Source of the DNA: Haoranjiania flava
GTDB lineage: Bacteria > Bacteroidota > Bacteroidia > Chitinophagales > Chitinophagaceae
NCBI RefSeq assembly: GCF_025631005.1
Contig: NZ_JAOTPL010000014.1
Span: forward strand, 20,425-84,424
Reading direction: 5' to 3'
Length of the DNA stretch: 64,000 bases
Shown here: positions 18,730 through 26,284 of the stretch, in pieces
Layout: each line of letters begins with the position of its first letter
Position numbering within the stretch: position 1 is the first letter of the stretch
The notes under the pieces: generated by a model
The model's database searches: none
Seen by the model: only the letters and a program-made list of their open reading frames with translations
What the model was told of the DNA's origin: nothing
Translations under genes and position numbers: made by a program

Positions 18730-19314
18730 CTATCGTATGAAGTTCATGGGATAGGCTGGTACAATTTGACCTTTTAGGATTTTTTGAAGTTTGGAAGCCA
18801 TAAGCCTTTTTGTTAAAGGCTTGAGATAATCGAGATAGAGAACTCCCTCGGTATGGTCGTATTCGTGCTGTATCATTCGCGCGGTCGTTCCACTGAATGT
18901 ATGGATTTGCTTTTCAAAATTCCGATTATAATATTCAATCGTTATCGCCCAATTCCGCTTTACTTTGTAGAATAAATTTGGAATACTTAAACAGCCCTCT
19001 TCGTCTTCCCAAAGTTCTTCAGACCGTTGGATGATTTTGGCGTTGATAAAAGTTTCCATTATGCCTTTATCATCTTGGGGGAAATAAAACTTTCTGTCTT
19101 CTTCTCCGAGGTTATCAAAAGTTGATTTACTGTCCACGATAAACAGTCTAACCGGAAGTCCTATCTGTGGTGATGCCAATCCGCAACCATTGGCATTTTC
19201 CATAGTTTCCCACATATCGGCAATTAATTTATCCAATTCAGGATAATCCTTTTCGATGTCGTTGCATTTCTTTTTTAAGATATGGTGTCCGTATGCTAAG
19301 ATGGATCGTTTCAT
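18730..19314 (-). CDS. def: Peptide deformylase (accessory copy)
   Basis: Removes the formyl group from nascent proteins. The 194-residue product carries all three deformylase motifs: GCGLASPQ (G-G-LAA-Q box), EEGCLS and QHEYDH (metal-binding HExxH). The N-terminus MKRSILAYGHHILKKKCNDI and the internal insertion around EEDRKFYFPQDDKG fit the Bacteroidota type of the enzyme. It lies among cargo-type genes next to a Crp/Fnr-type regulator and a drug-modifying enzyme gene, and a perfect inverted repeat sits just before its start. It is therefore probably a second, horizontally acquired copy; the housekeeping def would be elsewhere in the genome. Whether it gives tolerance to deformylase inhibitors such as actinonin is speculation. 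Confidence 0.93.
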   Translation of the reverse strand: MKRSILAYGHHILKKKCNDIEKDYPELDKLIADMWETMENANGCGLASPQIGLPVRLFIVDSKSTFDNLGEEDRKFYFPQDDKGIMETFINAKIIQRSEELWEDEEGCLSIPNLFYKVKRNWAITIEYYNRNFEKQIHTFSGTTARMIQHEYDHTEGVLYLDYLKPLTKRLMASKLQKILKGQIVPAYPMNFIR

Positions 19315-19315
19315 T

Positions 19316-19349
19316 ATTCTTTGGATTTTTCAACAAATTTCCAAAGAAT
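19316..19349. promoter_or_regulatory. Inverted repeat directly upstream of the accessory deformylase
   Basis: ATTCTTTGGA (19316-19325) and TCCAAAGAAT (19340-19349) form a perfect 10-bp inverted repeat with a 14-base spacer, one base before the deformylase start codon. It could be an operator for the Crp/Fnr-type regulator encoded next door, or a leader hairpin. No T-run follows in the gene direction. Confidence 0.45.
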
Positions 19350-19424
19350 AAACATGGTAGGCAATGAACCTATGTTAAGTATTTACACACGGATTCCGTT
19401 GATTTTCAACGATGTTAGCGATTG

Positions 19425-19991
19425 CTATGCAATTTGTCTGCGTATCCGGCTCAAAGCCTGTGGTGTTATTCCGATATAGGAAGCAACGTATTTTAACGGA
19501 ATGAATTTTAAAATATCAGGTTGCTCATTGAACAGGTTTAGATACCGTTCTTTGGCTGTGTGTTTTAAAAGCGACAATTCTCTTTTGCTTTTCTGCAAAA
19601 ACAGTTTCTCCGATACAAAACGCCCTAAATAGTTTCCTGCTTTGGTCTTTGCATACACTTTTTGCAAATCATCATAAGATATTTGCCAAACCACGGTTTC
19701 CGTCAATGCCTGCAATTCGTATTCAGATGATGTCTGGGTCAGGAATGAATTGTAAGCACAGGTAAATTCTTTATCAAAACAGAAATTAAAAGTCAGCTCG
19801 TTTTCATCATCTGGAATATAAAACCGAACGATGCCTGTTTCTACAAAGGAAAGGTATTTTTCTGTTTCGCCCTGTCGTGTGATGGTTTCGTTTTTGCCAA
19901 AAACCCTCCTGTCAAAGTGGGAAGCTATAAATTCCCATTCTGTTTCCTGTAATTTTGTTATCCGCTCGTAGTATTCTCTGATGTGCCCCAT
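19425..19991 (-). CDS. Crp/Fnr-family transcriptional regulator
   Basis: 188-residue protein with an N-terminal cNMP-binding beta-barrel (about 20-125; ETITRQGETEKYLSFVETGIV is the recognisable strand pattern) and a C-terminal DNA-binding part. The recognition region FIPLKYVASYIGITPQALSR matches the helix-turn-helix of the Bacteroidota Crp group. The Arg and Glu that contact cAMP in E. coli Crp are not clearly present, and no cysteine cluster as in Fnr is seen, so the ligand is unknown. It precedes the deformylase gene on the same strand with a 110-base gap that holds an inverted repeat. A -7-type match TAAATTTG lies at 20034-20041 (minus), which would give a short leader. Confidence 0.88.
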   Translation of the reverse strand: MGHIREYYERITKLQETEWEFIASHFDRRVFGKNETITRQGETEKYLSFVETGIVRFYIPDDENELTFNFCFDKEFTCAYNSFLTQTSSEYELQALTETVVWQISYDDLQKVYAKTKAGNYLGRFVSEKLFLQKSKRELSLLKHTAKERYLNLFNEQPDILKFIPLKYVASYIGITPQALSRIRRQIA

Positions 19992-20087
19992 AAAAATATT
20001 CTCTTTCTAGTCTGTCTTTAAAGAAAGGAGATACAAATTTAGCATTTTTATAATACCACATTTTTTTGCCATCTCTTTCTGCTTCGA

Positions 20088-20630
20088 TTAACTTACATTA
20101 TTGGAGGTTATTTCCAATTGATTCTCTTGTTTAGGGGGTTGAAAGCCAAGTAGATATTTGTTTAGGATGGAATCTGTAATCGGAAAAGCGGCATTTGCCT
20201 CAAAATTTTTATTTCTAATTTTCAGTCTATTTTTTATTGCCGAAATAGGAGGGTTCATATAAACAAGAAACCACTTTCCGTGGTTTGTTTCCACTATCCG
20301 CTTAAACTCGTTACGCTTTTCTTTTTGCCAGAAACTAAAGTCTACTACTATATTCCGTTTTGATTTTAGAAGTTCCAAAAACTGAATAAACAGTGCCTTT
20401 TCTGCTAAAGCTGATAGCTTATCATATTCTTCTTCAGCATAATCTATTCCGAACTGACCATAGTTATTCCATATTTCTTCATCGACCGATAGCCTATGAA
20501 AACCATAACATTCTAACTGTTTTGCGAATGTGGTTTTTCCGGATCCTGACAGTCCACACATGAGAACGACTTTTGGTGTATGCTCACAGTTTAGAATTAT
20601 GTCGAACACTTCATTTTCTGTATATATCAT
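20088..20630 (-). CDS. P-loop ATPase/kinase-like protein
   Basis: 180-residue protein of the small AAA/zeta-toxin/kinase-like group. It has Walker A GLSGSGKTT near residue 27, a following RLSVDEEIW segment (kinase-type Asp), IVVDFSFWQ as the second strand with Asp, and a lid-like region MNPPISAIKNRLKIRNKN with several Arg/Lys. The fold suggests phosphorylation of a small molecule, and relatives are often annotated as ATP-binding protein or related to antibiotic phosphotransferases. It sits between the Crp/Fnr-type regulator and the lincosamide nucleotidyltransferase-like gene in the island. The ATPase assignment is firm, but the substrate is unknown. Confidence 0.75.
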   Translation of the reverse strand: MIYTENEVFDIILNCEHTPKVVLMCGLSGSGKTTFAKQLECYGFHRLSVDEEIWNNYGQFGIDYAEEEYDKLSALAEKALFIQFLELLKSKRNIVVDFSFWQKEKRNEFKRIVETNHGKWFLVYMNPPISAIKNRLKIRNKNFEANAAFPITDSILNKYLLGFQPPKQENQLEITSNNVS

Positions 20631-20680
20631 ATTATACCTTATCTTTGCTACCTTTTTTTGTTCTTTTTTGGGAATGGTTT

Positions 20681-21451
20681 TTATCCAATTCTATTTAACA
20701 ATAGTTTTAAGTCTGTTGCAATATCTAATTCATCAAATAGCTTTTTCGATAAGTTCAATGAATTTTGAAAAGCTTTTTTTAAATTTTCCTTATCCAAATC
20801 AGATGTGGTCAATCTAAATTCTGAATACCAACCTTTATCAATGTCTGTTTCCAGACTTTTAGTAGGGCTTTCCCAATGATTGGTTTGATTGGTCGCTATT
20901 CGGATTAACCAAAGTAAATACTTTTGTACATTTGATAGACTCTGGTAAGCGTGAGCATATTCCTGTCTTTTTATCAAATTGTTTGTTGTCAATAATACAT
21001 TTAATAATGATTGACTTAAGAACAAGATATTCTCATCTGTAATACGTTCAGGCGACTTTATTTTGATTTGATTAAGTGTTTTAGCTAAAAGACCGTCTTT
21101 GTCAATTAAACTCATTTGGTCAAAATCACTGAACGATACAAAACCCTCCCACGATTTTATAACGTCAATCTCATTTACTGTTAAAAAATGGAACTCGCCT
21201 CTAATTAGATTTTCAAAAATGGCAACTTCACTTGCGTATTCATTCGTGAAGTACAAAGCCGTTGGATAAATCTGATTCACCCACTTTTCGGCAGAAAAAT
21301 TTTCTTTGTTTTTCAGGAAGATATAAAACTCGATGTCAGAATATTGGTCTCCCTCATTTTTGGTAAACGAACCATACATTAAAACTGCGGAAACATTTTT
21401 GTCTTGTTGAGCTATTGATTTGGTTGTATCAATCATTTGTAACTGTGTCAT
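20681..21451 (-). CDS. lnu: Lincosamide nucleotidyltransferase-like protein (Lnu B/F/G/H group)
   Basis: Nucleotidyltransferase predicted to inactivate a lincosamide by adenylylation. The motif MYGSFTKNEGDQYSDIEFYIF holds the GS-x-D-x-D/E active centre of this superfamily in the form typical of the Lnu(F)/Lnu(B) branch. The C-terminal half (about 130-255) is helical, as in that family. ATG at 21451 (MTQLQMIDTTKS) gives 256 residues; a TTG eight codons upstream is less likely. A -7-type TAAATTTG (21572-21579, minus) could be its promoter. It is the clearest resistance-type cargo of the island. Family placement is from motif memory without a search, so drug specificity is not proven. Confidence 0.75.
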   Translation of the reverse strand: MTQLQMIDTTKSIAQQDKNVSAVLMYGSFTKNEGDQYSDIEFYIFLKNKENFSAEKWVNQIYPTALYFTNEYASEVAIFENLIRGEFHFLTVNEIDVIKSWEGFVSFSDFDQMSLIDKDGLLAKTLNQIKIKSPERITDENILFLSQSLLNVLLTTNNLIKRQEYAHAYQSLSNVQKYLLWLIRIATNQTNHWESPTKSLETDIDKGWYSEFRLTTSDLDKENLKKAFQNSLNLSKKLFDELDIATDLKLLLNRIG

Positions 21452-21571
21452 TGTTCTGAAATTTAAAATTTGCAATATATTTCTTCATCACTTTGCATAA
21501 TTGATGAATTATTATCTCTCTTTTTGAACAGTTACTTATAGCTTCATTGAAATATGTGTTTTTGTTTGATG

Positions 21572-21599
21572 CAAATTTACAGAAAATACTTTAACCAAA
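21572..21599 (-). promoter_or_regulatory. Candidate Bacteroidota promoter for the nucleotidyltransferase gene
   Basis: On the minus strand there is TAAATTTG (21579-21572), preceded by TTTG (21599-21596) with a 16-base spacer. The usual spacing is near 19, so this is a moderate match. Confidence 0.35.
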
Positions 21600-21692
21600 A
21601 TTGGGGTTGCAATACATAATTTGGCATCTAAACGCCAAATGCTACCTCTGACTACAACATTGAAAGCTCAAACACCCCTTCAGGGTAATTTC

Positions 21693-21723
21693 AAAAATGA
21701 AGCGGACAATCTGCTTCATTTTT
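21693..21723. terminator. Hairpin terminator
   Basis: AAAAATGAAGC (21693-21703) and GCTTCATTTTT (21713-21723) form a perfect 11-bp stem with a 9-base loop, ending in T-runs on both strands. It probably ends a gene that once preceded the recombinase fragment. Confidence 0.7.
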
Positions 21724-21841
21724 CACCAACAGAAAGGAATAATAGCGATGGAAAACAGTGAGAACAAAAAGGAAACTCCCGAAATCGACAAGACCATTTT
21801 GGAAATTAACGAGCAAAGGGAACGTGAGAAAGAGGAAAAAT

Positions 21842-22423
21842 TGCCATTGTGGAAGCCATCCTTCGGGTGCGCCATCAAGGGGTAAATCGGGCAAGTATTT
21901 CTATTACTATAAGTGCAGACACTCCAAGCACAATAATATAAGTGCCATCAAAGCCCACAATCAATTTTTGGAAGCCTGCGAACTGATGAGCCTGCCGAGT
22001 GCAAGGGTAAGGAAGATTAGGACAGTTACCAAAAGCTCGCTCGATTTGGAAATGGAGAGCAACCGTAAAAAGGTCATCGAAAAGAGAGCCCAATTGCAGG
22101 AAGTCGAGGAAAAACTGTTCTCGGTCGAGGAGAAATGGATAAAGAACGAAATCAATAAAGATACCTACGACCGTTGGTATTCGATATACAGCAACGAGAT
22201 ACTGAACCTCAAAGGGGCGATTGAACGATTGAGCAATGACCAGAGCAAGGCGTTCAGCATTTTGGAAGACAACCTAAACCTATTGACAGATATCCGCCAC
22301 GTATATACGGTATCCGATACCCTGCAAAAGAGGGAATTTGTGAACAGGGTGTTCGACAGCAATCTGTATTATGAAAAACGGTATTTATCGAACACCTACC
22401 ATGCTCGGTTTATTGCCGCATAA
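21842..22423 (+). pseudogene. C-terminal fragment of a large serine recombinase
   Basis: The readable part starts at CHCGSHPSGAPSRGKSGKYF and YYYKCRHSKHNN, the recombinase zinc beta-ribbon with Cys pairs. A long charged coiled-coil segment follows (about RKKVIEKRAQLQEVEEKLFS), and it ends KREFVNRVFDSNLYYEKRYL, the usual end of Bacteroidota site-specific serine recombinases. The catalytic resolvase domain and the recombinase domain are missing. Sequence before 21842 in a different frame (MENSENKKETPEIDKTILEI from 21748) is of another origin, so the fragment arose by deletion or rearrangement. It lies at the tRNA side of the island and is the only integrase-type remnant there. Confidence 0.8.
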
Positions 22424-22467
22424 CCATTTAAAAATGAAAGAAAAAGGATTATTAATATACGAAAAAA

Positions 22468-22494
22468 AGAGGGTCTTCTCAATGAAGACCCTCT
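22468..22494 (-). terminator. Rho-independent terminator of tRNA-Ser
   Basis: AGAGGGTCTTC (22468-22478) and GAAGACCCTCT (22484-22494) form a perfect 11-bp stem with a 5-base loop. On the minus strand it is followed by a run of seven T. It lies four bases beyond the tRNA 3' end. Confidence 0.9.
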
Positions 22495-22497
22495 CAG

Positions 22498-22586
22498 CGG
22501 TGAGGGAGGGATTCGAACCCTCGGTACAGTTTAACCCGTACGGCAGTTTAGCAAACTACTGATTTCAGCCACTCATCCACCTCACC
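22498..22586 (-). tRNA. tRNA-Ser (anticodon GCT)
   Basis: Minus-strand 89-nt tRNA. Acceptor arms GGTGAGG and CCTCACC pair perfectly, with discriminator G at 22498. Anticodon loop TTGCTAA is closed by GTAGT/ACTGC, giving anticodon GCT (AGC/AGU codons). A long class-II variable arm (CCGTACGGGTTAAACTGTACC region) and a T-arm with GGTTCGAATCC are present. CCA is not encoded. A terminator follows directly. The island ends at its 3' side, and tRNA 3' ends are common integration sites. Confidence 0.95.
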
Positions 22587-22647
22587 TTTCGCTTAAACAG
22601 GGATGCAAATGTATTACTCCATTTTTATAATACCAAATTTTTAACCG

Positions 22648-24090
22648 CTAATTCAGCGTGGCAAGCTGCACTTTTTGCGTGAGCTCCATCACATTTTCAT
22701 TAAATACAGAATCGGTCTCCATCAGGTCCTTTACAGTCTGGCAGCTATGGATCACGGTGGTATGGTCGCGGCCGCCAAAATGTTCGCCGATGGTCTTGAG
22801 GGAATTTTTTGTAAATGCCTTCGCCAGGTACATCGTTATCTGCCTTGCCTGTACAATCTCGCGCTTCCGGGTTTTCTGCAGAAGCTTTTCATAAGGCACA
22901 TCAAAATATTCGCATACCATTTTCTGAATGGCTTCTATGGTTATTTCTTTTGAATTGGATTTAATGATGTTGCGCAGAACTTTTTTAGCAATATCAATAT
23001 CAATTTCCTTTTTATTCAGCGATGACTGTGCCAGCAGCGAAAGGAAAGCGCCTTCCAGTTCACGCACGTTGGTGGAAATATTGTTGGCTACGTATTTCAA
23101 TACTTCTTTCGGAATGTCTACACCGTCTTTATGCATTTTCTGGCGAAGTATTTCCAGGCGCACTTCAGGATCGGGTATTTGTATGTCGGTGCTCAATCCC
23201 CAGCGAAAGCGGCTCAGCAGCCTTTCCTGCAAACCGTTAAGGTCTTTGGGCGGTTTATCCGATGTCATGATCAGTTGCTTGCCGCTCTGGTGCAGGTGGT
23301 TGAATATGGCAAAGAAGGCATCCTGGCTCTTGTCGGCCGAAGCAAAGTATTGCACATCATCTATGATCAGCACATCTATTAACTGGTAGAAAAGAATAAA
23401 ATCGTTTATCTGGTTGTTGCGGGAGTGGTTAATAAACTGGTTAATGAATTTCTCACAGCTTACATACAGCACAACTTTATTGGGATTGGCCTTTTTGGTT
23501 TCGTTTCCTATAGCCTGTATCAGGTGTGTTTTTCCCAGGCCTGTGCCGCCGTAGATCACCAATGGGTTAAACGAAGTGGAGCCGGGCCTTTCCGCCACGG
23601 TTTTGCCTGCTCTTCTTGCCACGCGGTTACAATCGCCTTCTATAAAAGATTCAAAAGTATAGTTATCATTGAGTTGTGAATCAATCTTGAATTTTGTAAT
23701 GCCGGGAGCGGCAAATGGATTGATGGTTACGGATTTTTCGCGGTTGAAGTTCCAGGGAAGTTCAATGCTGTTGTCGCTGCTTGGCCTTGCATGGCCGCCT
23801 GGTATATCTGTAGTGCCGCTTTTGTTTTGAGATCCGCTGTCTATCATTATGCGGTATTCCAGTTTAGCGCCGCGGCCTAAAGTGCGGGTAAGTGTTTTTT
23901 GCAATAAAGAAACGTAATGCTCTTCCAGGTATTCATAAAAAAACTGGCTGGGAACCTGTATCAACAGTCCGTTATCTTTTAGTTCAATGGGCACAATGGG
24001 TTCGAACCAGGTTTTGTATTCCTGCCACTCAACAATATCCTTAATAATATTCAAACAATTGTTCCAAACAGATTCCGCAGTATTATTCAT
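22648..24090 (-). CDS. dnaA: Chromosomal replication initiator DnaA
   Basis: Initiates replication by binding DnaA boxes at oriC and opening the DNA. Starting at ATG 24090 (MNNTAESVWNNCLNIIKD) gives 480 residues; a GTG six codons upstream is a weaker choice. Domain I is about 1-85, a linker about 85-125, AAA+ domain about 140-350 with Walker A GGTGLGKTHL (about 181) and Walker B VLIIDDVQYF (about 240-250). Domain IV ends with the DnaA signature GGRDHTTVIHSCQTV. All parts are present and full length. It ends 61 bases before the tRNA-Ser 5' end. No cluster of DnaA boxes is seen in the 200 A/T-rich bases upstream, so oriC may be elsewhere, as is common in this phylum. Confidence 0.98.
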   Translation of the reverse strand: MNNTAESVWNNCLNIIKDIVEWQEYKTWFEPIVPIELKDNGLLIQVPSQFFYEYLEEHYVSLLQKTLTRTLGRGAKLEYRIMIDSGSQNKSGTTDIPGGHARPSSDNSIELPWNFNREKSVTINPFAAPGITKFKIDSQLNDNYTFESFIEGDCNRVARRAGKTVAERPGSTSFNPLVIYGGTGLGKTHLIQAIGNETKKANPNKVVLYVSCEKFINQFINHSRNNQINDFILFYQLIDVLIIDDVQYFASADKSQDAFFAIFNHLHQSGKQLIMTSDKPPKDLNGLQERLLSRFRWGLSTDIQIPDPEVRLEILRQKMHKDGVDIPKEVLKYVANNISTNVRELEGAFLSLLAQSSLNKKEIDIDIAKKVLRNIIKSNSKEITIEAIQKMVCEYFDVPYEKLLQKTRKREIVQARQITMYLAKAFTKNSLKTIGEHFGGRDHTTVIHSCQTVKDLMETDSVFNENVMELTQKVQLATLN

Positions 24091-24211
24091 TACTTTAATT
24101 GCAAACACATTTAATAATGAGAAATGTCGTTCATTTTCAATTGAAAACCTCTCGAAAACAGAAGACGAATTTCTTGCTTTTTTTGTTGAAAAAAAAATTT
24201 TTTATTTCGCT

Positions 24212-24219
24212 CAAATTTA
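24212..24219 (-). promoter_or_regulatory. dnaA: Candidate -7 element upstream of dnaA
   Basis: TAAATTTG on the minus strand matches TAnnTTTG, about 120 bases before the dnaA ATG. No good -33 element at the normal distance was found, so confidence is low. Confidence 0.3.
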
Positions 24220-24311
24220 TCTAATGCATAAAACAACTGGTTATTTAGAATTTGATTTGAAGATACGCATTATATTCATACAATCCAATGTTTTAGCCAT
24301 TTCCGGCGATT

Positions 24312-24959
24312 TTAGTTAGCATAGCGTATTCTTCTGTACGGAACAGGCCATATAGTTTTTCCGGTGTTGGTAAGCCATTGAATATATTCACATATGGCGC
24401 GGCGCATGCTCAGGTCAGCATTTAAAACGGGTATATTTGCCGGTACAGGAATTCTTTTTTTTACAAGGAGGTAATAGGGTATAGCCAGCATGTATTCGCG
24501 AGCGCTGTCCAGTGGTTGCCTGTTGATAAAAATACTGTCTGCCTGCATGTTGTTTATCTGCATTTGCAGGCCGGCTACAGCGTAGCCTCCCAAAGAAGCG
24601 ATCTTGTCGAGCATGGGTTTAAGTTGTACCCCGTTTACTTTCATCACGGCAATAGAGTCTTCATAGGGCAACAGCTTTAATAACTGGTTTTTCTTAAAAG
24701 TGCCTTTCTCTATTTTTCCTCTGATCGATTGCGGAGAAACCAGCGCAATATCTATCTTATTGCCCCATTTTAACTGTACTGCTGTTTTTATGCCATCGGC
24801 AATAAAATTTCCCAGCGGCCCTTCGGGCAGTTTATGGTAGAGGTCGTACATGGCAAAGCCAATCGTGGTGCTGTCTTCAGGGGCAATGCCGGCTGTGTCT
24901 TTCTGTGCAGATGCACTCAAAGATAGCAACATGGCCGTTGATAGCAGTAGCAGCCTCAT
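24312..24959 (-). CDS. 5'-nucleotidase C-terminal-domain protein, secreted
   Basis: 215-residue exported protein: signal peptide MRLLLLSTAMLLSLSASAQ, then a domain like the C-terminal substrate-binding domain of UshA-type 5'-nucleotidases. Landmarks are EGPLGNFIADGIKTAVQ, IALVSPQSIRGKIEKGTF, LLPYEDSIAVMKVNG and YMLAIPYYLL. The metallophosphatase half is absent, which is the usual Bacteroidota arrangement where the two halves are separate genes; no partner is adjacent here, only dnaA and fbaA. It is probably periplasmic and may act with a distant phosphatase in nucleotide scavenging. Confidence 0.82.
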   Translation of the reverse strand: MRLLLLSTAMLLSLSASAQKDTAGIAPEDSTTIGFAMYDLYHKLPEGPLGNFIADGIKTAVQLKWGNKIDIALVSPQSIRGKIEKGTFKKNQLLKLLPYEDSIAVMKVNGVQLKPMLDKIASLGGYAVAGLQMQINNMQADSIFINRQPLDSAREYMLAIPYYLLVKKRIPVPANIPVLNADLSMRRAICEYIQWLTNTGKTIWPVPYRRIRYAN

Positions 24960-24976
24960 TATTGTATTATTTTTAA

Positions 24977-25007
24977 ATAAAAAAATCCCAGGAGGTTGTC
25001 CTGAGAT
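24977..25007 (-). terminator. Rho-independent terminator of fbaA
   Basis: ATCCCAGGA (24985-24993) pairs with TCCTGAGAT (24999-25007) with one mismatch. On the minus strand the stem is followed by a T-run. It lies 27 bases after the fbaA stop. Confidence 0.75.
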
Positions 25008-25033
25008 TAAAGTTAAAATATTTCAATGAATTA

Positions 25034-26107
25034 TTATGCGTTCCTGTTGATGCAGTTCAGGTCGGTAAATGCTTCCTGTAATCTTTGTACGAAAGTTTCT
25101 TCGCCTTTGCGCAACCACACGCGTGGATCATAGTATTTTTTGTTTGGAGCATCGGGGCCTTCCGGGTTGCCTAATTGCCCTTGCAGGTAAGCTTCATTTT
25201 TCTTGTAATAATTAAACACACCTTCAGAAAATGCCCATTGCATATCTGTATCAATGTTCATTTTGATTACACCGTAGTCCAGAGATTCAGTGATCTGGTG
25301 TTTCGGAGAGCCGCTGCCACCGTGGAATACGTAGCATACAGGTTTTTCTTCGCTGCCTAAGCCTAATTTTTCACACACAAAGCTCTGGCTGCTCTTAAGA
25401 ATATCAGGACGCAATTCCACATTACCCGGTTTGTACACGCCGTGCACATTACCAAACGCAGCTGCAACGGTAAACAGGTCGCCTACCTGGCTCAGCGCTT
25501 CATACACCTGCCATACTTCTTCCGGCTGGGTATACAATTTTGAATTGTCTACATCTGTATTGTCTACACCGTCTTCTTCACCGCCTGTAACGCCCAGTTC
25601 CACTTCAATGCTCATGCCGAGCGGAGCCATTTTCTTAAAAAATTCTACAGAAGTTTCAATGTTTTCCTCCAAAGATTCCTCGCTCAGGTCAAGCATGTGG
25701 GAGCTGAATAAAGGCTGGCCTTTTTCTTTTTTAAATTGCTCGCCTGCTTTGATCAGTGCATCTATCCAGGGCAACCATTTTTTAGCGGCATGGTCTGTGT
25801 GTAAAACCACAGGCACATTATAATATTGAGCTACATTGTGTACGTGCAGGGCGCCGCTGATAGCTCCGGCAATATTGGCTTGCAACTGGTCATTCGGCAT
25901 ACCCTTTCCGGCAAAGAACTGGGCGCCGCCGTTGCTGAATTGTATGATAACGGGAGAGTTGACTTTGGCCGCTGTTTCCAGTACCGCATTGATAGAGTTT
26001 GTGCCAATTACATTTACGGCAGGCATTGCAAATTTATTAGCATTTGCATCGTTGTACAAAGCCCTTAACTCTTCGCCATAAAGTACGCCACTTCTGTATT
26101 TTGCCAT
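25034..26107 (-). CDS. fbaA: Class II fructose-bisphosphate aldolase
   Basis: Zinc-dependent glycolytic/gluconeogenic aldolase splitting fructose-1,6-bisphosphate to glyceraldehyde-3-phosphate and dihydroxyacetone phosphate. The 357-residue length and sequence fit the FbaA (class IIA) group. VVLHTDHAAKKWLPWIDAL holds the catalytic Asp and first metal His; the SIEVELGVTGGEEDGVDNTD loop is typical of the long type. FGNVHGVYKPGNVELRP and YVFHGGSGSPKHQI give the remaining metal and phosphate-binding residues; KMNIDTDMQWAF is the conserved Asn-containing strand. It is a single-gene unit with its own promoter and terminator, divergent from accD. Confidence 0.97.
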   Translation of the reverse strand: MAKYRSGVLYGEELRALYNDANANKFAMPAVNVIGTNSINAVLETAAKVNSPVIIQFSNGGAQFFAGKGMPNDQLQANIAGAISGALHVHNVAQYYNVPVVLHTDHAAKKWLPWIDALIKAGEQFKKEKGQPLFSSHMLDLSEESLEENIETSVEFFKKMAPLGMSIEVELGVTGGEEDGVDNTDVDNSKLYTQPEEVWQVYEALSQVGDLFTVAAAFGNVHGVYKPGNVELRPDILKSSQSFVCEKLGLGSEEKPVCYVFHGGSGSPKHQITESLDYGVIKMNIDTDMQWAFSEGVFNYYKKNEAYLQGQLGNPEGPDAPNKKYYDPRVWLRKGEETFVQRLQEAFTDLNCINRNA

Positions 26108-26140
26108 TTGTTGTAGTTTTTAATTTGAAAAAATTTTATG

Positions 26141-26172
26141 CAAAATTAAACATGTTTTCGGTAAGCAACAAA
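26141..26172 (-). promoter_or_regulatory. fbaA: Bacteroidota-type promoter of fbaA
   Basis: Minus strand: TTTG (26172-26169), 20-base spacer, TAATTTTG (26148-26141), matching TTTG/TAnnTTTG. The predicted start leaves a leader of about 30 bases. It stands back to back with the accD promoter. Confidence 0.6.
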
Positions 26173-26176
26173 CCGA

Positions 26177-26206
26177 ATTGATGTTAGGAGATTTTTGCTA
26201 ACTTTG
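26177..26206 (+). promoter_or_regulatory. accD: Bacteroidota-type promoter of accD
   Basis: ATTG at 26177-26180, an 18-base spacer and TAACTTTG at 26199-26206 match the TTTG/TAnnTTTG pattern. Transcription would start near 26211, giving a leader of about 70 bases. Only four bases separate it from the divergent fbaA promoter. Confidence 0.65.
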
Positions 26207-26284
26207 CAGATTAAAGCAATAAAAAACACGTAGAATAGAATTGTTCATTAATTTTGTGATAACATTGTTTTTTTACAAATCTCT

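Noticed and set aside
22371..22562. Open frame running through the tRNA-Ser terminator
   Set aside because: It overlaps the recombinase fragment, the terminator and the tRNA, and has no protein features.
24091..24311. oriC upstream of dnaA
   Set aside because: A/T-rich, but no group of TTATCCACA-type boxes could be seen; a DnaA-box scan and GC-skew plot would settle it.
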